A DNA stretch of 64,000 nucleotides from the NCBI GenBank assembly GCA_028564705.1, contig JAPXFQ010000351.1, positions 2,666,001 to 2,730,000 of the forward strand, given 5' to 3'. This stretch comes from Apricaphanius iberus. Lineage: Eukaryota; Chordata; Actinopteri; Cyprinodontiformes; Aphaniidae. The translations under genes and the position numbers were made by a program. Positions 1-13,284 of the stretch are shown here, piece after piece (positions within the stretch are counted from its first letter, which is position 1; every line of letters starts with the position of its first letter). Below the pieces are notes generated by a model, which saw only the letters and a program-made list of their open reading frames with translations, did not search any database and was not told where the DNA came from.

Positions 1-2600
1 GCAACCCATCATCCAACACAATAGACCAGTGCTCACTATAATTCAGCTTGTGATCGCAGACACGCCCCCTCTCTTGCCACGACTTTGTTAAAGGCATCCG
101 TCAGGCATATAATCCCCTCTACCCTCCCCTCTTGCATAGCCAGATGGTCAAAATCCATACTTCCCTGCCAGGCCAGGAGGAAGATCGGCAAGGCCCAATT
201 CCACATGCCTTCATTGCTCATTACTGACCAGAAGCGGCCCACCACCAATTAAGCTCAGCTTTGTTGAGATGGGGTGCAATAGTTAAGCAATCCATGAGGA
301 TGTTTTTGCACCTGGGGAGCCTACCTGTTACAGACCCTGACCCATCAGTCTCACAGAGAGGGAGAGGCCCAGCTGGTTGGATTCATTGGGCCATGGCACA
401 GTTATTTTAGCTGCCTTCAGGGGCTCTATTGCAAGATGCACCTCATTGAGTTCAAATGCAAAATTTATAGACTTTTTTATTTTATTTCAGGACACAAGTT
501 TAAAGTGTAGCGCTTATGAAAAGAAAAGCAGTGGAAACTAAAGCATGGACACTTTATTAATTTCTCACAATTTCATTCAGAGAAAAAATGTGCATTATTC
601 CTGATGGACCATAAATTATATTTATGATTTAGGAGATTTGGATTTCTGTTCATCGACCATTAACAAGCTCATTATATATTCACTATATCTACTTTTGTCA
701 TTTGTGCACAGAGGATAGCTTTTTTTAGCATGACAAAGCAGCTCAAAAAGACAAAGCTTGACTGTTTTTGTTAATAATTGTGGTTTTGTAAAAAGCTGAC
801 TTATAAATATTATGCAGGGGGGTTCTTGATGAATGCCTATTAAACTAACTAGTGCTTGCCATTGATTTTTCCCTCTAAATGCATACCCTCTTTGAAGTGG
901 GCTGTCTGCTGAGCTAGGCACTGTGGGAAAGCAATCAAGCCAAAAAAGTTCTCTCCTCCCTTAAATTCTGAGGCTCACAAATAATCGCAAATCTCTTTTT
1001 TCTCCTCTCCAATCAATATGACAGAGACCTCTTAACTTATGCGCGGCAAAGATTCTCCCTCAGTCCATGATTGGAGTGAGCTCCAAAGTCCAGTCTAAAC
1101 TGATTGTGAGATTCTCAGTCAATCTCAGAGAATACTGCTGGATCTTTACCAGGCAGGTCTCATCAGAGCTCGTTGCAGTCTCCAGGAAGCACTTGTAAAA
1201 GGTAGCAGCTAAGAGCACTGGGAGCTTTGAGGGAGCAGCCGGGACCTGGGCTTACCAAAATTACCACCCTCAGTGTGGAGAGGTGGGCTCCACTTATAAC
1301 ACTAATGCATATTTAAATGAGTGTTTTGCATTGATCTGCATTAATCTGAAAATAAAAAGAATATGAAAATAAGTGCAGAATGAAAATTTGTATATGACAG
1401 TGTTGATGGAAATTCATGAGATGCAAATACAGGCTAAATGACAGGTCTTTCTTTTCATTCTAAATATCCATGGGGCTGTGGCTAATTTGGCTTTTGTTGT
1501 GCAATTATCCAGAGTTTGTTCAGGGTTTAGCTTTTCCTTGCGTGAGGTGCAGCCAATGCTTTGTTTAACTTCCTCCTCTCATGGCCCTGCATGTAACTTC
1601 AAACCTCTGGAGATCAGATAATCCCCAGTCTGAAGCATATTGGTTCTGTCAATCCCAGTTATGCAGTCTGCTATCTGACTGCTGATTAGCTCAACCAGGT
1701 TTACATGGAGACAAAAAGATTTCACTTGGTGTTAAAGGCTTGTCTGGGTAGAAGCTATTATGGCTTATACCTTGCAGGCAGTCCAAATGCTTTGAAGTTG
1801 ACTTTGAAGTTATGAGGCAATTGGAGGAAATAAGGAAATTACCAGCAGGGTTGCTGGACAGCCCGTTTGAGAGAGACATGATTGGACACAGTTTCCTACA
1901 GTGAAATGATGGCCATTTCACTCTGGGGGCCTCTCCTTATGGCCAACCAGCTAAATGTATGGTAGATAGATACCAATTATGGCACTTTGGCACATGGGCA
2001 GCTGTGTGTTCCCAGCTCTAATGATGGACTCTGCCAATCCGGATCAGCGGCACACGGCTGCCAACAAAGAATCTACCATTACTGCCACCTCACTTTCAGA
2101 TGTCAGTTGTGAATAAGGGGGGCGGGGACATAGTGCACCTGCAGCCGGGTGGGAGTTGGGACCTGGTTCTTGCCTACCTTCCACTACGCAGTAGGGAGAG
2201 AGGGGCTTGTGATGCAGCCAGCTGTCTGTGCCCAAGCCAAAGGTTTCCCTACGGGGACCAACTGCAGCCGATGACCCCACAAGGCCCAGCACCACACTTA
2301 GGCCCAGATGTTCAGCCTTGGTAGCGTGTGGTGTGGTGACACATTGCTATCTTTCTGATGTCTCAGGTGTAGGTGCTGGCGGCAGTCACACCTTGCTGTT
2401 CAGGATGTCATATAATAGCCTAACTTTATCTCAGACACAGATACAGGATACCAGCAGATATGAATATAAATTATGCATAAGGACAAGCATTTTCATGAAT
2501 CGTGTGAAATTATTATTGAATGCAAAATGGTAATGGGATTTTATACATTACATAGAGGCGGTTAGGAATAACTGTCTTTAAAATGGTCAACTTTCGTTAT
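1..2600. other. Unassigned non-coding DNA
   Basis: No gene or confident repeat was recognised here. The stretch is AT-rich, with short ORFs lacking known motifs. A GC-richer patch at about 2030-2340 differs from its surroundings and may be a fragment of an unrecognised element. It has no terminal repeats that I can see. Confidence 0.5.
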
Positions 2601-2604
2601 ATCA

Positions 2605-2605
2605 C

Positions 2606-2636
<31 letters not shown>

Positions 2637-2637
2637 A
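2605..2637. repeat. (AT)n(GT)n microsatellite
   Basis: A run of AT dinucleotides passes directly into GT dinucleotides. It is a compound microsatellite just left of the Tc1-like remnant. Confidence 0.9.
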
Positions 2638-2659
2638 TTTCGTTATATCACAATTGATA

Positions 2660-3250
2660 AGGACAAACAAAGTACCTATAAAGATATTCAACACCTTGGA
2701 TGTTTTGGCCTTTTTATTGCTTTTACAAATAGAAAATGATTAACAAAATTAGACTTTTTTGACAAAAGAAAGGAAAAAACAATCTAAATATAAAAGTGAA
2801 ACTGATTTCTACAAAAGAATGACAGTTAAATAGAAATATTTATCATAAAACAGGTGACTGTTCAAAAATTCCAGCCCTTCAAGTCATTTACCTTTAGCAT
2901 GCACCTTTAGCTGCCTGCAAACTGTGTGGAAGGTTGGTAAAGAATAGGCTTCGACCAGGCCACTCCAGCACTTCCATCTTGTTGTCTTTGGACCATCTCT
3001 GTGTTGCTTTAACTGGATGCTTCAGGTCATGGTCTTTCTGGATAAAAAATGTTCTCTGTAGCTTCTACTACTTGGGTATATGGAAATTAATCCAATTCCA
3101 GATTTTCTCTTACTTAATTCATTTTACCTTCTACCTTTAGAAGCCTTCCAGGACCTGCTGATGAGAAGCATCCCCTCACCATGATGCTGCCAAACTGTGC
3201 TTTGCAGTGCAGATTTTGTGATTGGGGTGATGAGCAGTGTTTGATGTCCA
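2660..3250 (-). mobile_element. Tc1/mariner-like transposon remnant, part 1
   Basis: Read on the minus strand, this matches the C-terminal and central part of a fish Tc1-type transposase region. Recognisable pieces include the complement of the 'slightly conserved' GSIMLWG-type block at about 3165-3190 and the subterminal motif near 2685-2710. All frames are broken, so no transposase can be made. The matching N-terminal part resumes at 6941, after a LINE insertion. The identity rests on remembered family structure. Alignment to fish Tc1 consensus sequences would confirm it. Confidence 0.65.
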
Positions 3251-6200
3251 TCAAAAATACAGCTTCGGGAGATGAAGTCATGCTGGCTTAAAAAACTGGA
3301 AAAAAGCTACAGTGTCTAACCAGCTATTCAAGAGGTTTCCAGCTTCGCGAAAATGATTGACTTGGGTTGTGTCCCTGAGTGCAAAACTCACTGAGTTCAG
3401 ATTAAAGACAGAGCCTTTTATCTCGTTGCAAAAGATCCAGCTCGGAGGAAAAGATGAATTTCAGCTACAAAATGAACACATAATTTTAACTTTTGCATTA
3501 GTATTTCTAAGATTGTAATCAAAATGTGTCCACAGTTTTAATAATAATTGCTTATGAACTTTGAAAAGTTTTCCCTAGCAGTGTAACAGAAAAGATGTAA
3601 CAGTAAACTAAACTGATTTTGCTCTTATTAAGATTCTTAGTGGACTTTCTACAGTTTTTTTGCCATGGATTTTTTTCTGTCTTGTTGCTCTCATAGTAAC
3701 TAAACATCATGTAAAACTTTGTAGAATCTTTGTTATGTCTGCATTCTGGTTGTTTACATGTCTTGTGATCACAGCCAGGACTAAGGTGTAATTTATTAAA
3801 TTTTTTTTTGAAGCAATGTTTAATTATTGGTTAGATATTGACACACATAAGCACAGGGACATAACCTAGCTGCTTGTTGCTCCACTTACAGATATGCTTT
3901 ACTTGTTTTTTTCCTGGATGTTTAATATGTTTATTTCCCGTTATATCAAATAATATATTCTGCTTTAAAATGGGCACTAAACTCAGACAGAGTAAAATCC
4001 CAGCCGGTGATGTTCATTTCATTAGATTAATTCTTGCCTGCATGACACGCTTTAAAAAGATATCTCTGGGCACATTTCACTCCTTCGAATACCTTGCTAC
4101 AGAGACAAAAGAGCCGAATAAGGTCTTAGTCATCAATATGTACAAACCCCCCAAAGCTAGCTCAAACTTCATTAATGACCTCAATGACCTTGTTTCTGTA
4201 ATATGTATTGAATATGACCAACTAATTATTGTGGGAGATTGAACATTCATACTGACAACCCCCAGGATAGACGGACTAAAACATTAGGAGATACTCTCCA
4301 TAACTTTGGTCTAACCCAACATGTCAATCAGCCTACACACAAACAAGGACACACTTTAGACCTAATCATTAGCAAAGGACTGAAAATCTCTAACATCTCT
4401 GTAGTGGATGTTGCATTGCCTGACCACTTCTGCATCTTCTTTGAAAGCATTATCAAAGCAAAACTATCTAATCAAAATACTATCTAATCAAAATAAGACC
4501 ATAGCAAAAAAACGCTCCCTTGTTGATAGCTCAGCTGAAATCTTTAAACAGATGTACTGCTCTAACTCACCCACTCAACACCCACCACCACCCCCCTAAA
4601 AATACTCTGTTAATAAGCTGGTTGATAAATTTTTTTTTTCTAAAGTCTCAGACATCATCGATACCATTGCTCCAACTAAAGTTAAAGTAGTCTCAGGTAG
4701 AAACAAGTCTCCATGTGCCAACAATCCTCTGGTAAGTAGTGAAAAAAGGGAGTGCCCTCAGCCCGAAAGAAAATTGAGGAAAACTCAACTACAGGTTCAC
4801 AATGAGATCTACAAATACAAGCTTAACAAATATAACTTAACTTTGAAAACTGCAAGAGAAACGTTCTTCTCTGAAATAATTAACAGAGACATTAATAACA
4901 CTCAGACTCTATTCGGAACAGTTGAAAGACTAAACAATCTTCCAGTGACAGCAGCTCCTGAGCTACACTCCACTAGGGACTGTAGTGAATTTGCCAACTT
5001 CTTCACTGAAAAGATTCTAGAAATCAGAAGATCAATCTGTAAAGCAGAACCAAACCCACCACCATTTTCATTCCCATGTAAAAATAATGCAGATAAGATG
5101 TCAAATTTCAAAAAACTGAATCAATCACATCTTGATGAAATTGTTAAACAACTGAACTCCTCCTCTTGCTCGATATCTTACCCACAGCTTTTTTAAAGAA
5201 AGTTCTCTCTGTCATTAAGTCCGATCTGATGCAAATAGTTAACGCATCCCTCCAGTCAGGTGTCTTCCCCCAGGCCCTCAAAACAGCAGTTATCAAACCC
5301 CTATTAAAGAAAAACAACCTAGATAATACATTGATGTAGAATTATAGGCCAATCTCAAATCTCCCATTCATCAGTAAGATTATTGAAAAAGCTGTGTCTC
5401 AACAGTTGAACACATTCCTGACAATAAACGACTCCTTAGATGATTTTCAATCTGGTTTCCGTGCTCATCACAGCACTGAGACTGCCCTAGTCAAAGTTTT
5501 CAATGACATACGGATAAATACAGACAGCAACAGAACCACATTTCTGGTTCTGTCGGACCTCAGTGCAGCGTTTGAAACCGTTGATCACAAAATATTACTG
5601 GAACGATTAGAGAGCTGGATCGGACTCACTGATACAGTTCTTCTAATCAGAACAAACGGAAATCACATGTGGTGTCCCCCAGGGCTCCATCCTGGGCCCC
5701 CTCCTGTTCAATATTTATATGCTCCTACTAACCGAGATTATAGCAGCCAATCAGATATTATGCAGACAACACACAGCTATACATTACATTGCCACCAGGT
5801 GACTTTGATTCTATCCAGACCTTAAATGAATGCATTGAACAAATCGATGACTGGATGTCCCGTAACTTTCTTCAGCTAAACAGAAACAAAACAGAAGTAA
5901 TTATTTTTGGACCTAAGGAGGAACGATCCAGAGTCAGCACACAGCTTCAGCTAACACAACTAAAAAAAACTCATCAGGCGTAATAATGGACTCAGACCTG
6001 AACCTCCAGGGTCACAAAAAGGCAATAACAAGGTCAGCTTTCTATCACCTGAAGAACATTTCTAGGATTAAAGGACTGATGTCACAGAAGGACCTTGAAA
6101 AACTGATCCATGTGTTTATCTTTAGTCGTATTGATTACTGCAACAGTGTCCTCACAGTTCTACCTAAAAAAGCAATCAGACAACTGCAGTTGATCCAAAA

Positions 6201-6940
6201 CGTTGCTGCCCGTGTTCTCACTAGAACTAGGAAAGTAGAACACATCACCCCAGTTCAAAAGTCCTTACACTGGCTTCCTGTAGCTCAGAGAATAGACTTC
6301 TAAATACACCTACTAGTTTATAAATCACTGAACGGTTTAGCACCAAAGTATGTTGGAGTCTCCAACTTGGAGATCTGCTGTCACTATAGCAACCCAGCAG
6401 ACCACTCAGGTCCTCCAACTCGAGCTTACTAAACATTCCTACAATTATAACTAAACAAGGAGAGGCAGTTTTCAGCTTCTATGCTCCACAAATCTGGAAC
6501 AAACTTCCAGAAGAATGCAAAAATGCTGAATCGTTAGGCTCTTTTCAATCAAAGATTACAACTCTACTATTCAGAGCTGCCTTTGAGCCCTAAATTGCAC
6601 TTTCTGATAACTATTTGATTCTCTTGGTTTAACTTTTATTCTTATTTTTTTATTTCCTTTTTAACCTATTGTGTTTTATCTGTTTTTAATCTATATTGCA
6701 TAAAATTGTGTTTAATCTATTTTTTTATCTATATTGCATACATTGGTTCCTTACATCATCTTTTCTTATTGATTGATTGTGTCTATCTATTAAACCTATA
6801 TGATTGTTTTTCTCTAATCATGCTTCTGTAAACATGTATTTGGTATCATTATCACTGAATCATGTAGACCACTTGAATTGCCGTGTGTTGAAAGTGTGCT
6901 ATATAAATAAAATTGCCTTGCCTTGCCTTGGGAGTCATGT
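3251..6940 (+). mobile_element. L2-clade LINE, near full length, decayed
   Basis: This non-LTR retrotransposon inserted into a Tc1-like element. It has a possible 5' UTR (3251 to about 3950), endonuclease and reverse transcriptase remnants, a 3' UTR, and a tail of GCCTT-type repeats (6913-6930). An imperfect 8-bp direct repeat (gatgtcca at 3243-3250, gacgtcca at 6941-6948) flanks it. The 3' end is nearly the same as the fragment at 53722-54025 and related to the copy at 13759-14521, so this is a dispersed family. The left boundary is set by the resumption of Tc1 sequence, not by a known L2 5' end. Confidence 0.8.
3961..6590 (+). pseudogene. L2 LINE endonuclease-reverse transcriptase pseudogene
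   Basis: Successive frames spell an APE-type endonuclease, then a reverse transcriptase. The endonuclease includes a GD..IHTDN block near 4230-4260, THKQGHTLDLIIS at about 4335-4375, and a degenerate PDH in place of SDHH near 4418. The RT shows FQSGFRAHHSTETALVK at about 5448, LSDLSAAFETVDHK at about 5553, and a YADN box near 5757 where YADD is expected. Downstream come [16 protein letters not shown] (5865-5910) and IDYCNSVL (6130). A frameshift breaks the GD motif, and further shifts and stops occur near 4490, 5200, 5340, 5650 and 6303. The catalytic Asp change and the many breaks make it inactive. Confidence 0.85.
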
Positions 6941-7290
6941 GACGTCCAGAGATCTATAGCGTCTTATCTGTTGGCCAAAAAGCTCCATTTTGATCTTATC
7001 AGAACAACTTCCTCTTAACCACAGAGTCTCCCAAACCCTTTTGACAAACTCTAATCCAGCCTTGATCTGAGTTTTCTTCAACAGTGGCTTTCTCATTGCC
7101 ACTCTCTCATAACTGGTGAAGAACCCGGGTAACAGCTGTTGTCTGCAGAGTCTCTCCCATCTCAGCTGATGAAGCTTGGAGCTCTTTCGGCCCAGTCCGA
7201 GGCATCCTGATGGCCTGTCTCACTAGTCTCCCTCTTGTACAGTCACTCAGTTTGTGAGAACAACCTGATAGGCAGATCTACACATGGAAA
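6941..7290 (-). mobile_element. Tc1/mariner-like transposon remnant, part 2
   Basis: This continues the transposon begun at 2660. On the minus strand it corresponds to the N-terminal and middle transposase region, with WSDE-type and 'ELFG' block complements near 6975-7000 and the helix-turn-helix region towards 7200. The join between 3250 and 6941 falls where the family is normally continuous. That is the main evidence for the L2 insertion. It fades out at about 7290 without a visible terminal repeat. Confidence 0.6.
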
Positions 7291-9964
7291 ATATTCCTTC
7301 AATATATTGATTCATGAATTGTCATTATTTTTGCAGAAATCTGTTTTCACTTTGAAGTCAAAGTTGTTGTTTTCTACCATTTATTTTTTCAAAAAGCCAA
7401 ATTTTGATGATCATTATTAATTAGCTATGTTAGATGTGTTTAGTAACTTAGTTAGTTGTGTAATATGAGGTATCGCTTCACTTAAATTAGTACATTTCTG
7501 GATATTCTATACACTCAGAAATTAAAGTACAGAATTATACTTTTAGGGGTACACCTTTTATCAGCGCTAACTTGACAGCCAATCATTATTGCCTTGACAT
7601 GAATGACATATATATCCAATATTTGTTGGATTTAAAAAAAGAAAATCTAAAAAATTGCTAACAATTATAATAAAACTGTAAAACAATAAAAATGTGTTAA
7701 CAATAACAATATGTTAATGATAAAACTATGAAGACTATTTACATACATCTGGCTTTGCTAATAGATGTATTTTTTACTTAAACATATATGTACCGTTCAG
7801 TCAATAAAAAAGGTACACATAGTTACACTGAGATCCAATACTTTTCCTTAGAAGGTGTTCATTTCTTTTTTGTAACTTGGGCCACAGTGATGTACCCATT
7901 CTGTATCCCTATTTCTGACAGTAGCCACTTATCTGATTGAAAAGCAAACATGTTTTCACTAGGAATACACCAAGAGCAGCCTACAGTTCATGTTGAAGTG
8001 AGACCTGCTGTTTCAACATGAGTTTTGTTGTTCTAATCGTGTTATTCTAATTGCTGAGCCCTTTCTGACATGTGAGAAGATTTAGCTAAAACTTTATATT
8101 GCCACTGGAGATACTTCACCCTGCTCAAATATTCTGTCTCAACATTACCTACTCTACCTGTAAGTTTTATATAAAACAAAGTATTTTAGATTTTTTAGAA
8201 GATTTTACATACATTATTGCATTAGTTTGCTTTGCTGACCCTGTAGAGATTTTTAAAAAAACAATAGAAACCAGTCCGTTATTTTTCCAGGCCTTTATTT
8301 CATGATTTTATTCATGATTTTATTGTGGGGGTTGTTTTGGTTATTTGTATAATATTTTGTGATTTATGCTGTTCAGTGCTTTCTGATTTTTGTCTCTGTG
8401 AAAAGTGCCTTGTAAAAAAACTTTTCTTACCGTCTACCTACTTTGTAAAATACCAGAATTTGCTCACAAAATTAAGTTTTTCTCCATCTGATTACACTAT
8501 CAGTTACTCAGTAAGATCCTTAAATAAAAATATATTAAAGTGAGCTACTCTCACTTGAATAAAATTTTTGGCTCCTCTATCCACCTCTGTTGATTTGTTA
8601 AAGCAATAAAACAGGTAAAACATCTTCAGAGGCAAATACTTTTCATAGACACCATCTATAAGGCTATGCCATCAAAATAGTTTTATCATGTACCTTCACT
8701 CATTAGGATGAGAAAAAGGTCCAAATTAGTGATACTGGTCATTATACTGGTCTAGGTTATAAAATTTTGGATCTCTGTGTCTCCCACAGCGCCACTTTGT
8801 AACACTGCTTATTACTGTGATGGTACAATGTATTATGGTACTGCTGGGAATTTTTCTCATTTTCCATATAAGTTTATACACATATTACACCAGCTGACAT
8901 ATTTGTGTTGGTTTATTTCACAGAATGATGGAATCTTTTAGGCTTGCCATAGGCATAGCGTGACAACAGGAAGACATTAACATGACATTAATGACCCATC
9001 TGCATCCATCTTGCATTAGCATGTAGATGTAAAGCAGAGCATTGAGTGTACCACCACTCATCAGTCTGTGTGATGGATTTGCATTAAATTTGGTGTCACG
9101 CCTCTAACAGATGTCCTTTTAATAAAGCAAATGTCACTGCATGAAGGCACATTCAAATAAAATATAACCTCTCCTGCTTGTAATCAACCCAAACTACACC
9201 GTTTAGACTCAGAAGTGTTACTGCTCTGGGTAAAAAATGCTTCTCACTGATGGCCCAGACTATATCGAGTTAACATATCTATGTAGAATGAAGCCAATGC
9301 CTTAACTAATCTCTCCCATGTAAAACCTGCCGTTCAAACAATGTGAACGTGAGAAATTGTTGCTTTCTAGGCCATTGTTTGGAAGTTCTTGAGGTTTTGC
9401 AAAACACTGGGCTTAAATCCCGGGTCAGTCTGACCAACAGTAATGGGGCTGGCTGATGTACTGACTTGATAAGAGTTTTCTTTGGAAAATCCAGGAAAAA
9501 ATGTATTTCTCTTCCAAAAAGACTGAGACGTGGAACCCGAAGAACTCTGTAAAAACTTTTGTCTGTGAGGAGAGTGGAGAAGAGTCGACATGATGGCATG
9601 AACAGCGAACATGGTTATAAGTCTGATTGTCTAGTGTAAGAAATAAATGACCTGCAGGCTGAGCATCTCTGGAACAGGAGTGGTGTGAGTCTTCTTTGTT
9701 TAAATTCTGTTAATTATACATTTTGAGCATAATTTGTTAAATTCAGGTAACATTTTCCAACATCAGACATCAGACTTTATTTGTTGCCCATTTCAGAAAA
9801 CAATGGCGCCACTTTGCTGCAAACCACAGCCAGCATCAGAGAGCCTTTGGTCATTTGTAAGTGGTCAAGTCCGTTGTTCTGGTAATATTACTATCAGCTT
9901 GGTGCATTTAAAGGACACACCATGGCAGCACTATTACGCTGACATGCTGCCACGGTAATTCTTA
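7291..9964. other. Unassigned AT-rich non-coding DNA
   Basis: No gene or clear repeat was recognised. The ORFs here are short and compositionally biased, without known motifs. A short weakly GC-richer patch at 9780-9950 also shows nothing definable. Confidence 0.5.
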
Positions 9965-10030
9965 TGAAACAGGCTAATGCTTTGTCAGCGTCAGCAACAT
10001 CAAGATTACATGTTAAGTCTATGGTTGAGG

Positions 10031-10090
10031 CAGTTGGAGGAGCGTTGGAGGAGCGTTGGAGGAGCATTGGAGGAGCGTTGGAGGAGCGTT
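10031..10090 (+). repeat. 11-bp tandem repeat (gttggaggagc)
   Basis: About five copies of an 11-bp unit, one with a single G-to-A change, lie inside the CpG-rich repeat. The second copy of that repeat (at about 62658) holds only one unit, so the array expanded locally. Confidence 0.85.
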
Positions 10091-10311
10091 GCAGTCTCTG
10101 CGGCGCTTTGTGAGCTTTGGCTCCGTCAAATTTTAAAGCTTTTCCTGCGTTTCAAGCTTCAAAGCTCATAACACTAGCAATGCAGAAGTTCAGCTATAGT
10201 AGTTGAACTTTTGACTGTCCTAACACTCTTGACACAGCAGGGCAACCAATCAGAGCGACTCACTGTAGTGATGTTGCCCGACGTCGACGCTGCCTAGCCA
10301 ACTACGATCTG

Positions 10312-10351
10312 CGAGTGTTTGAAACATCCAGCGAGTGTTTGAAACATCCAG
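10312..10351 (+). repeat. 20-bp tandem duplication
   Basis: A unit reading gcgagtgtttgaaacatcca occurs twice head to tail. The homologous site in the 62.9-kb copy has one unit only. Confidence 0.85.
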
Positions 10352-10465
10352 CAGCTTTGCGAACTTCAGCTTAAAAATGTATCTTTTGTGTATATGCGTC
10401 GACCTAGTCGCTTTATGAGCGTTGCATCATGCTGACAAAGCTTGCGGTCTGAATGCACCATTATG

Positions 10466-12352
10466 TGTGTTAAAAGTTTTTCTTCCAGGGATTACTCAGT
10501 GACGACTGCGTTGTTTTTCAGTAGCAGCTGGAAGCTGAACAGAAGGTGCACCGCCCTTAACCCCAGTGTCCCAACATATATACAAAATAAAGTTATTTGA
10601 TATCTTTTGTTTTAATGCATACAAAAAAGTATACAAGGCCAAATAAAAACACATGAAGCCAAGAAAAACTCTGGAGTTAGAAACCTCAGCTCCTTGGTAA
10701 AAAGAAACTGATGATTAAACCATTTGACTAGCTCACTCGAGCTACATCTCCTGATTAACTTGTTACCCCTGTTGACACACACAGTAGGCCAGTCTAAAAT
10801 ATCCATTTCATATCCCAGATTGTCTTAACTTTTGCAGAAAGCCAAAGTTTTAATCACAGTTTCAAAAAAAGAAAAACTTAAACTATTGTGTTATTTTTAT
10901 CTAAGTTTTGCATACATTTTTATAATATCAGAGAACATTTAGAAAAGATATTGCAAGTACATTTTGATTTTAAATGTGATTATACAAAAGCTATTTTTTT
11001 CCACATTGTTCCCCGACTTTACTGAAAATGAACCGGACCGTGAAATGAAACCAGATGTTGTACAAACCAAGATTTTTGCTGTACCGTCACAAACTGGTAT
11101 TTTGCCATTTTCAGCTATTTGTGGAGCCAATAAAAGTAAACTGAGAATCCTGTTAACTTCCTCACATACTGTTATCTACTGAAGAGTATATCCTTATAGT
11201 GATTGGGAAAACCTAGAACCATAGTTTCCATAGTTTTTGTTTCCCAAACTTGATTAGAGGAAGATTTTGCTAACAGCTAAATGTTAGTATTATTAAATTT
11301 TTTGAAGAAGCTTTTAAAAACCCAGAATATTCTTCACCTGGACTTCCTTTATTTTTTTCTTGAAGAGCTCCGTGATACCACCCATAATAAGCTGAAATCC
11401 TTTTGAAACTGGAGCGGTTTGCCTTAAAGCTCTCTGAATGCTGATTGACAAGAGGAACATCAGCAGATTTAGTCTTTATAACAACATAAATGCACTGACC
11501 AGATAACTTCGCTCTTAACAAACTATTATCACAATCTAAGTTGTCAGGGGCTATCGATCTCCTGTTTAGCCCAACCTCCTCCATGTACTTCCCATATTGT
11601 ATCCCCATTAACACCATATGTGTATGTGTTGCTGGCACAGACGCCCCATGAATGGAAAACCCCCAGAAATGAGAAGGGCAAGGAAAAATTCCAGAGAGAG
11701 GTTACGGGAGAGGGGTCGTCACGGCAGCTTCGTCGTCCAGGAAACCTCCCACAGTGATGGAGGAGGAGAACAAGGCCCCGATGGGGGACGGGTATCGTTA
11801 ATAGGAGTCACACTGATGCTATCAGCGGGACGTCCCAGCGCCACATGTGACCATACTACCCAGTTCATACGCACATGTCATTGATGATATGTGGGCAATG
11901 CATTAAGGCTTTGTGAGCTTGAGCACGATTGAAGGCACTTGATGCAGACATGCAATCTGTTTAATATAAGACTGCCAAAAAAGCTGAAGCCTGTCACACA
12001 GCAGGAACGTTTTTAATGTGATGTGTCCTCTCAGTTTTTCTCTTAGAACCTGAACTTATGTAAAAAAGCATCGACTCAATCTTACAGGAAAGTCAGAGTA
12101 TCTGAAAATACTGGATATTTAAGAGCATGAGTAGTATTCACATTACTTAAATATTCTGTGGGATTCTATGTGACTGTTACAGGAATATTTACAGGTTAGG
12201 TGAATTGATTAATTACATATTATTAAATGCATCTAGGGAATATGGTATAATAAGAGATCATCAGAAGTCACAGAGGAGGCCTCTCACCTCTTTCCCTTTC
12301 TACAGGAAGATGTGTTTTGATGACCATGTGAGGAATACATAAGATTGTAGGG
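10466..12352. other. Unassigned non-coding DNA
   Basis: No gene was recognised. A GC-richer patch at 11640-11870 gives short ORFs on both strands without known motifs. No terminal repeats were seen. Confidence 0.5.
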
Positions 12353-13284
12353 CTGGAGTACAGGGGTCAAACTCAAAGCCTTCCTGGCCAAATCTGGCCC
12401 TTCATAACCATTTATGTGGCCCTCTCAACTCTAGGGGCTCACGTAACTAGAACTTCAAAATAAGTGTCATGGCGGGCGGGAGTTTTCTGACCGACATGTA
12501 GAAACAACAAGCTGACAGAGTAAACGGATTGGTGATTTAATTTAGTAACGGGTCAAAGTGAGATGGGGAGAGCCGGGATCGATTACCAACATGCATCTGA
12601 AACTGGGAGACATGTTAGCTTCAGCCAGGAGGAGGGATGTGCAGAATTGGAGGTGACAGAAGTTGATACGGCATATTGTCTGAAAAGGTGTGGATGACTG
12701 GAGGGTTTGTCAGCTCTGGAGATGGGTGCAGATAGCAGCAGAGTAAGGGAGTCAGAACTCTGGTAGAACAGGTGGATGAGGATGATTGTTAGAGAGTGGG
12801 CAGGCGGGGGGTCAGCTGAGAGGGAAAGAAGCCATGGCCAGCGTCTGTGGGGGCTGACATGGGAGGTTCTTCATGAAGATTTGGTCCAGAGCCTAAAGCT
12901 TGAATCCACTGTCGCCTGGAGAAGGTAAGGGCATGTGGTTAGTGACTGCTGAGCACCACTAGCTTAAAGAGCAACTCTAGAAAAGTTTGATCAGCATTTT
13001 ACACAGAATCTCTTGGCTAAACTTTACAAACTATGTTGGACCATCAAGCCGAGGTGAGATGTGCTACAGCCGTCTGGTCATTCTGGAGAATACCAGAACG
13101 GCCGGTGCAACAGAACGGCCGCCGGCCTCTGTGCAGCCGTCATTTTTTTTTCTTTCTTGCTTATAATTGACTGTTGTTCCATGCCCAAACTGATAGGTGG
13201 CAACAACGCGCCTGAGGGCACCTAGATGCGCAAGCTCACTTGTCAATGCTTGTTCCTCAACAACGGCTGTGCAGTAGGACTTCT

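Larger units (their letters stand above)
9965..10465 (+). repeat. CpG-rich interspersed repeat, copy 1
   Basis: About 400 bases align closely with 62640-63030, in the same orientation. Shared blocks include the stretches around ctctgcggcgct, ctccgtcaa, agctcataac, gcaaccaatcagagc, tgttgcccgacgtcgac and gctgacaaagcttgcggtctga. The right end, read in reverse, starts with a GTGCATTCAGACC-like motif that resembles Harbinger-type MITE ends. That class assignment is tentative. This copy differs from the other by two local tandem expansions. Confidence 0.7.

Noticed and set aside
2044..2324. Overlapping ORFs in the GC-rich patch at 2.0-2.3 kb as a gene
   Set aside because: Similar-length ORFs occur on both strands in several frames with no recognisable motif, as expected from GC-rich DNA low in stop codons.
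8099..8543. Adjacent hydrophobic ORFs at 8.1-8.5 kb as a membrane protein
   Set aside because: The hydrophobicity comes from T-rich DNA. No conserved motif or splice structure was seen.
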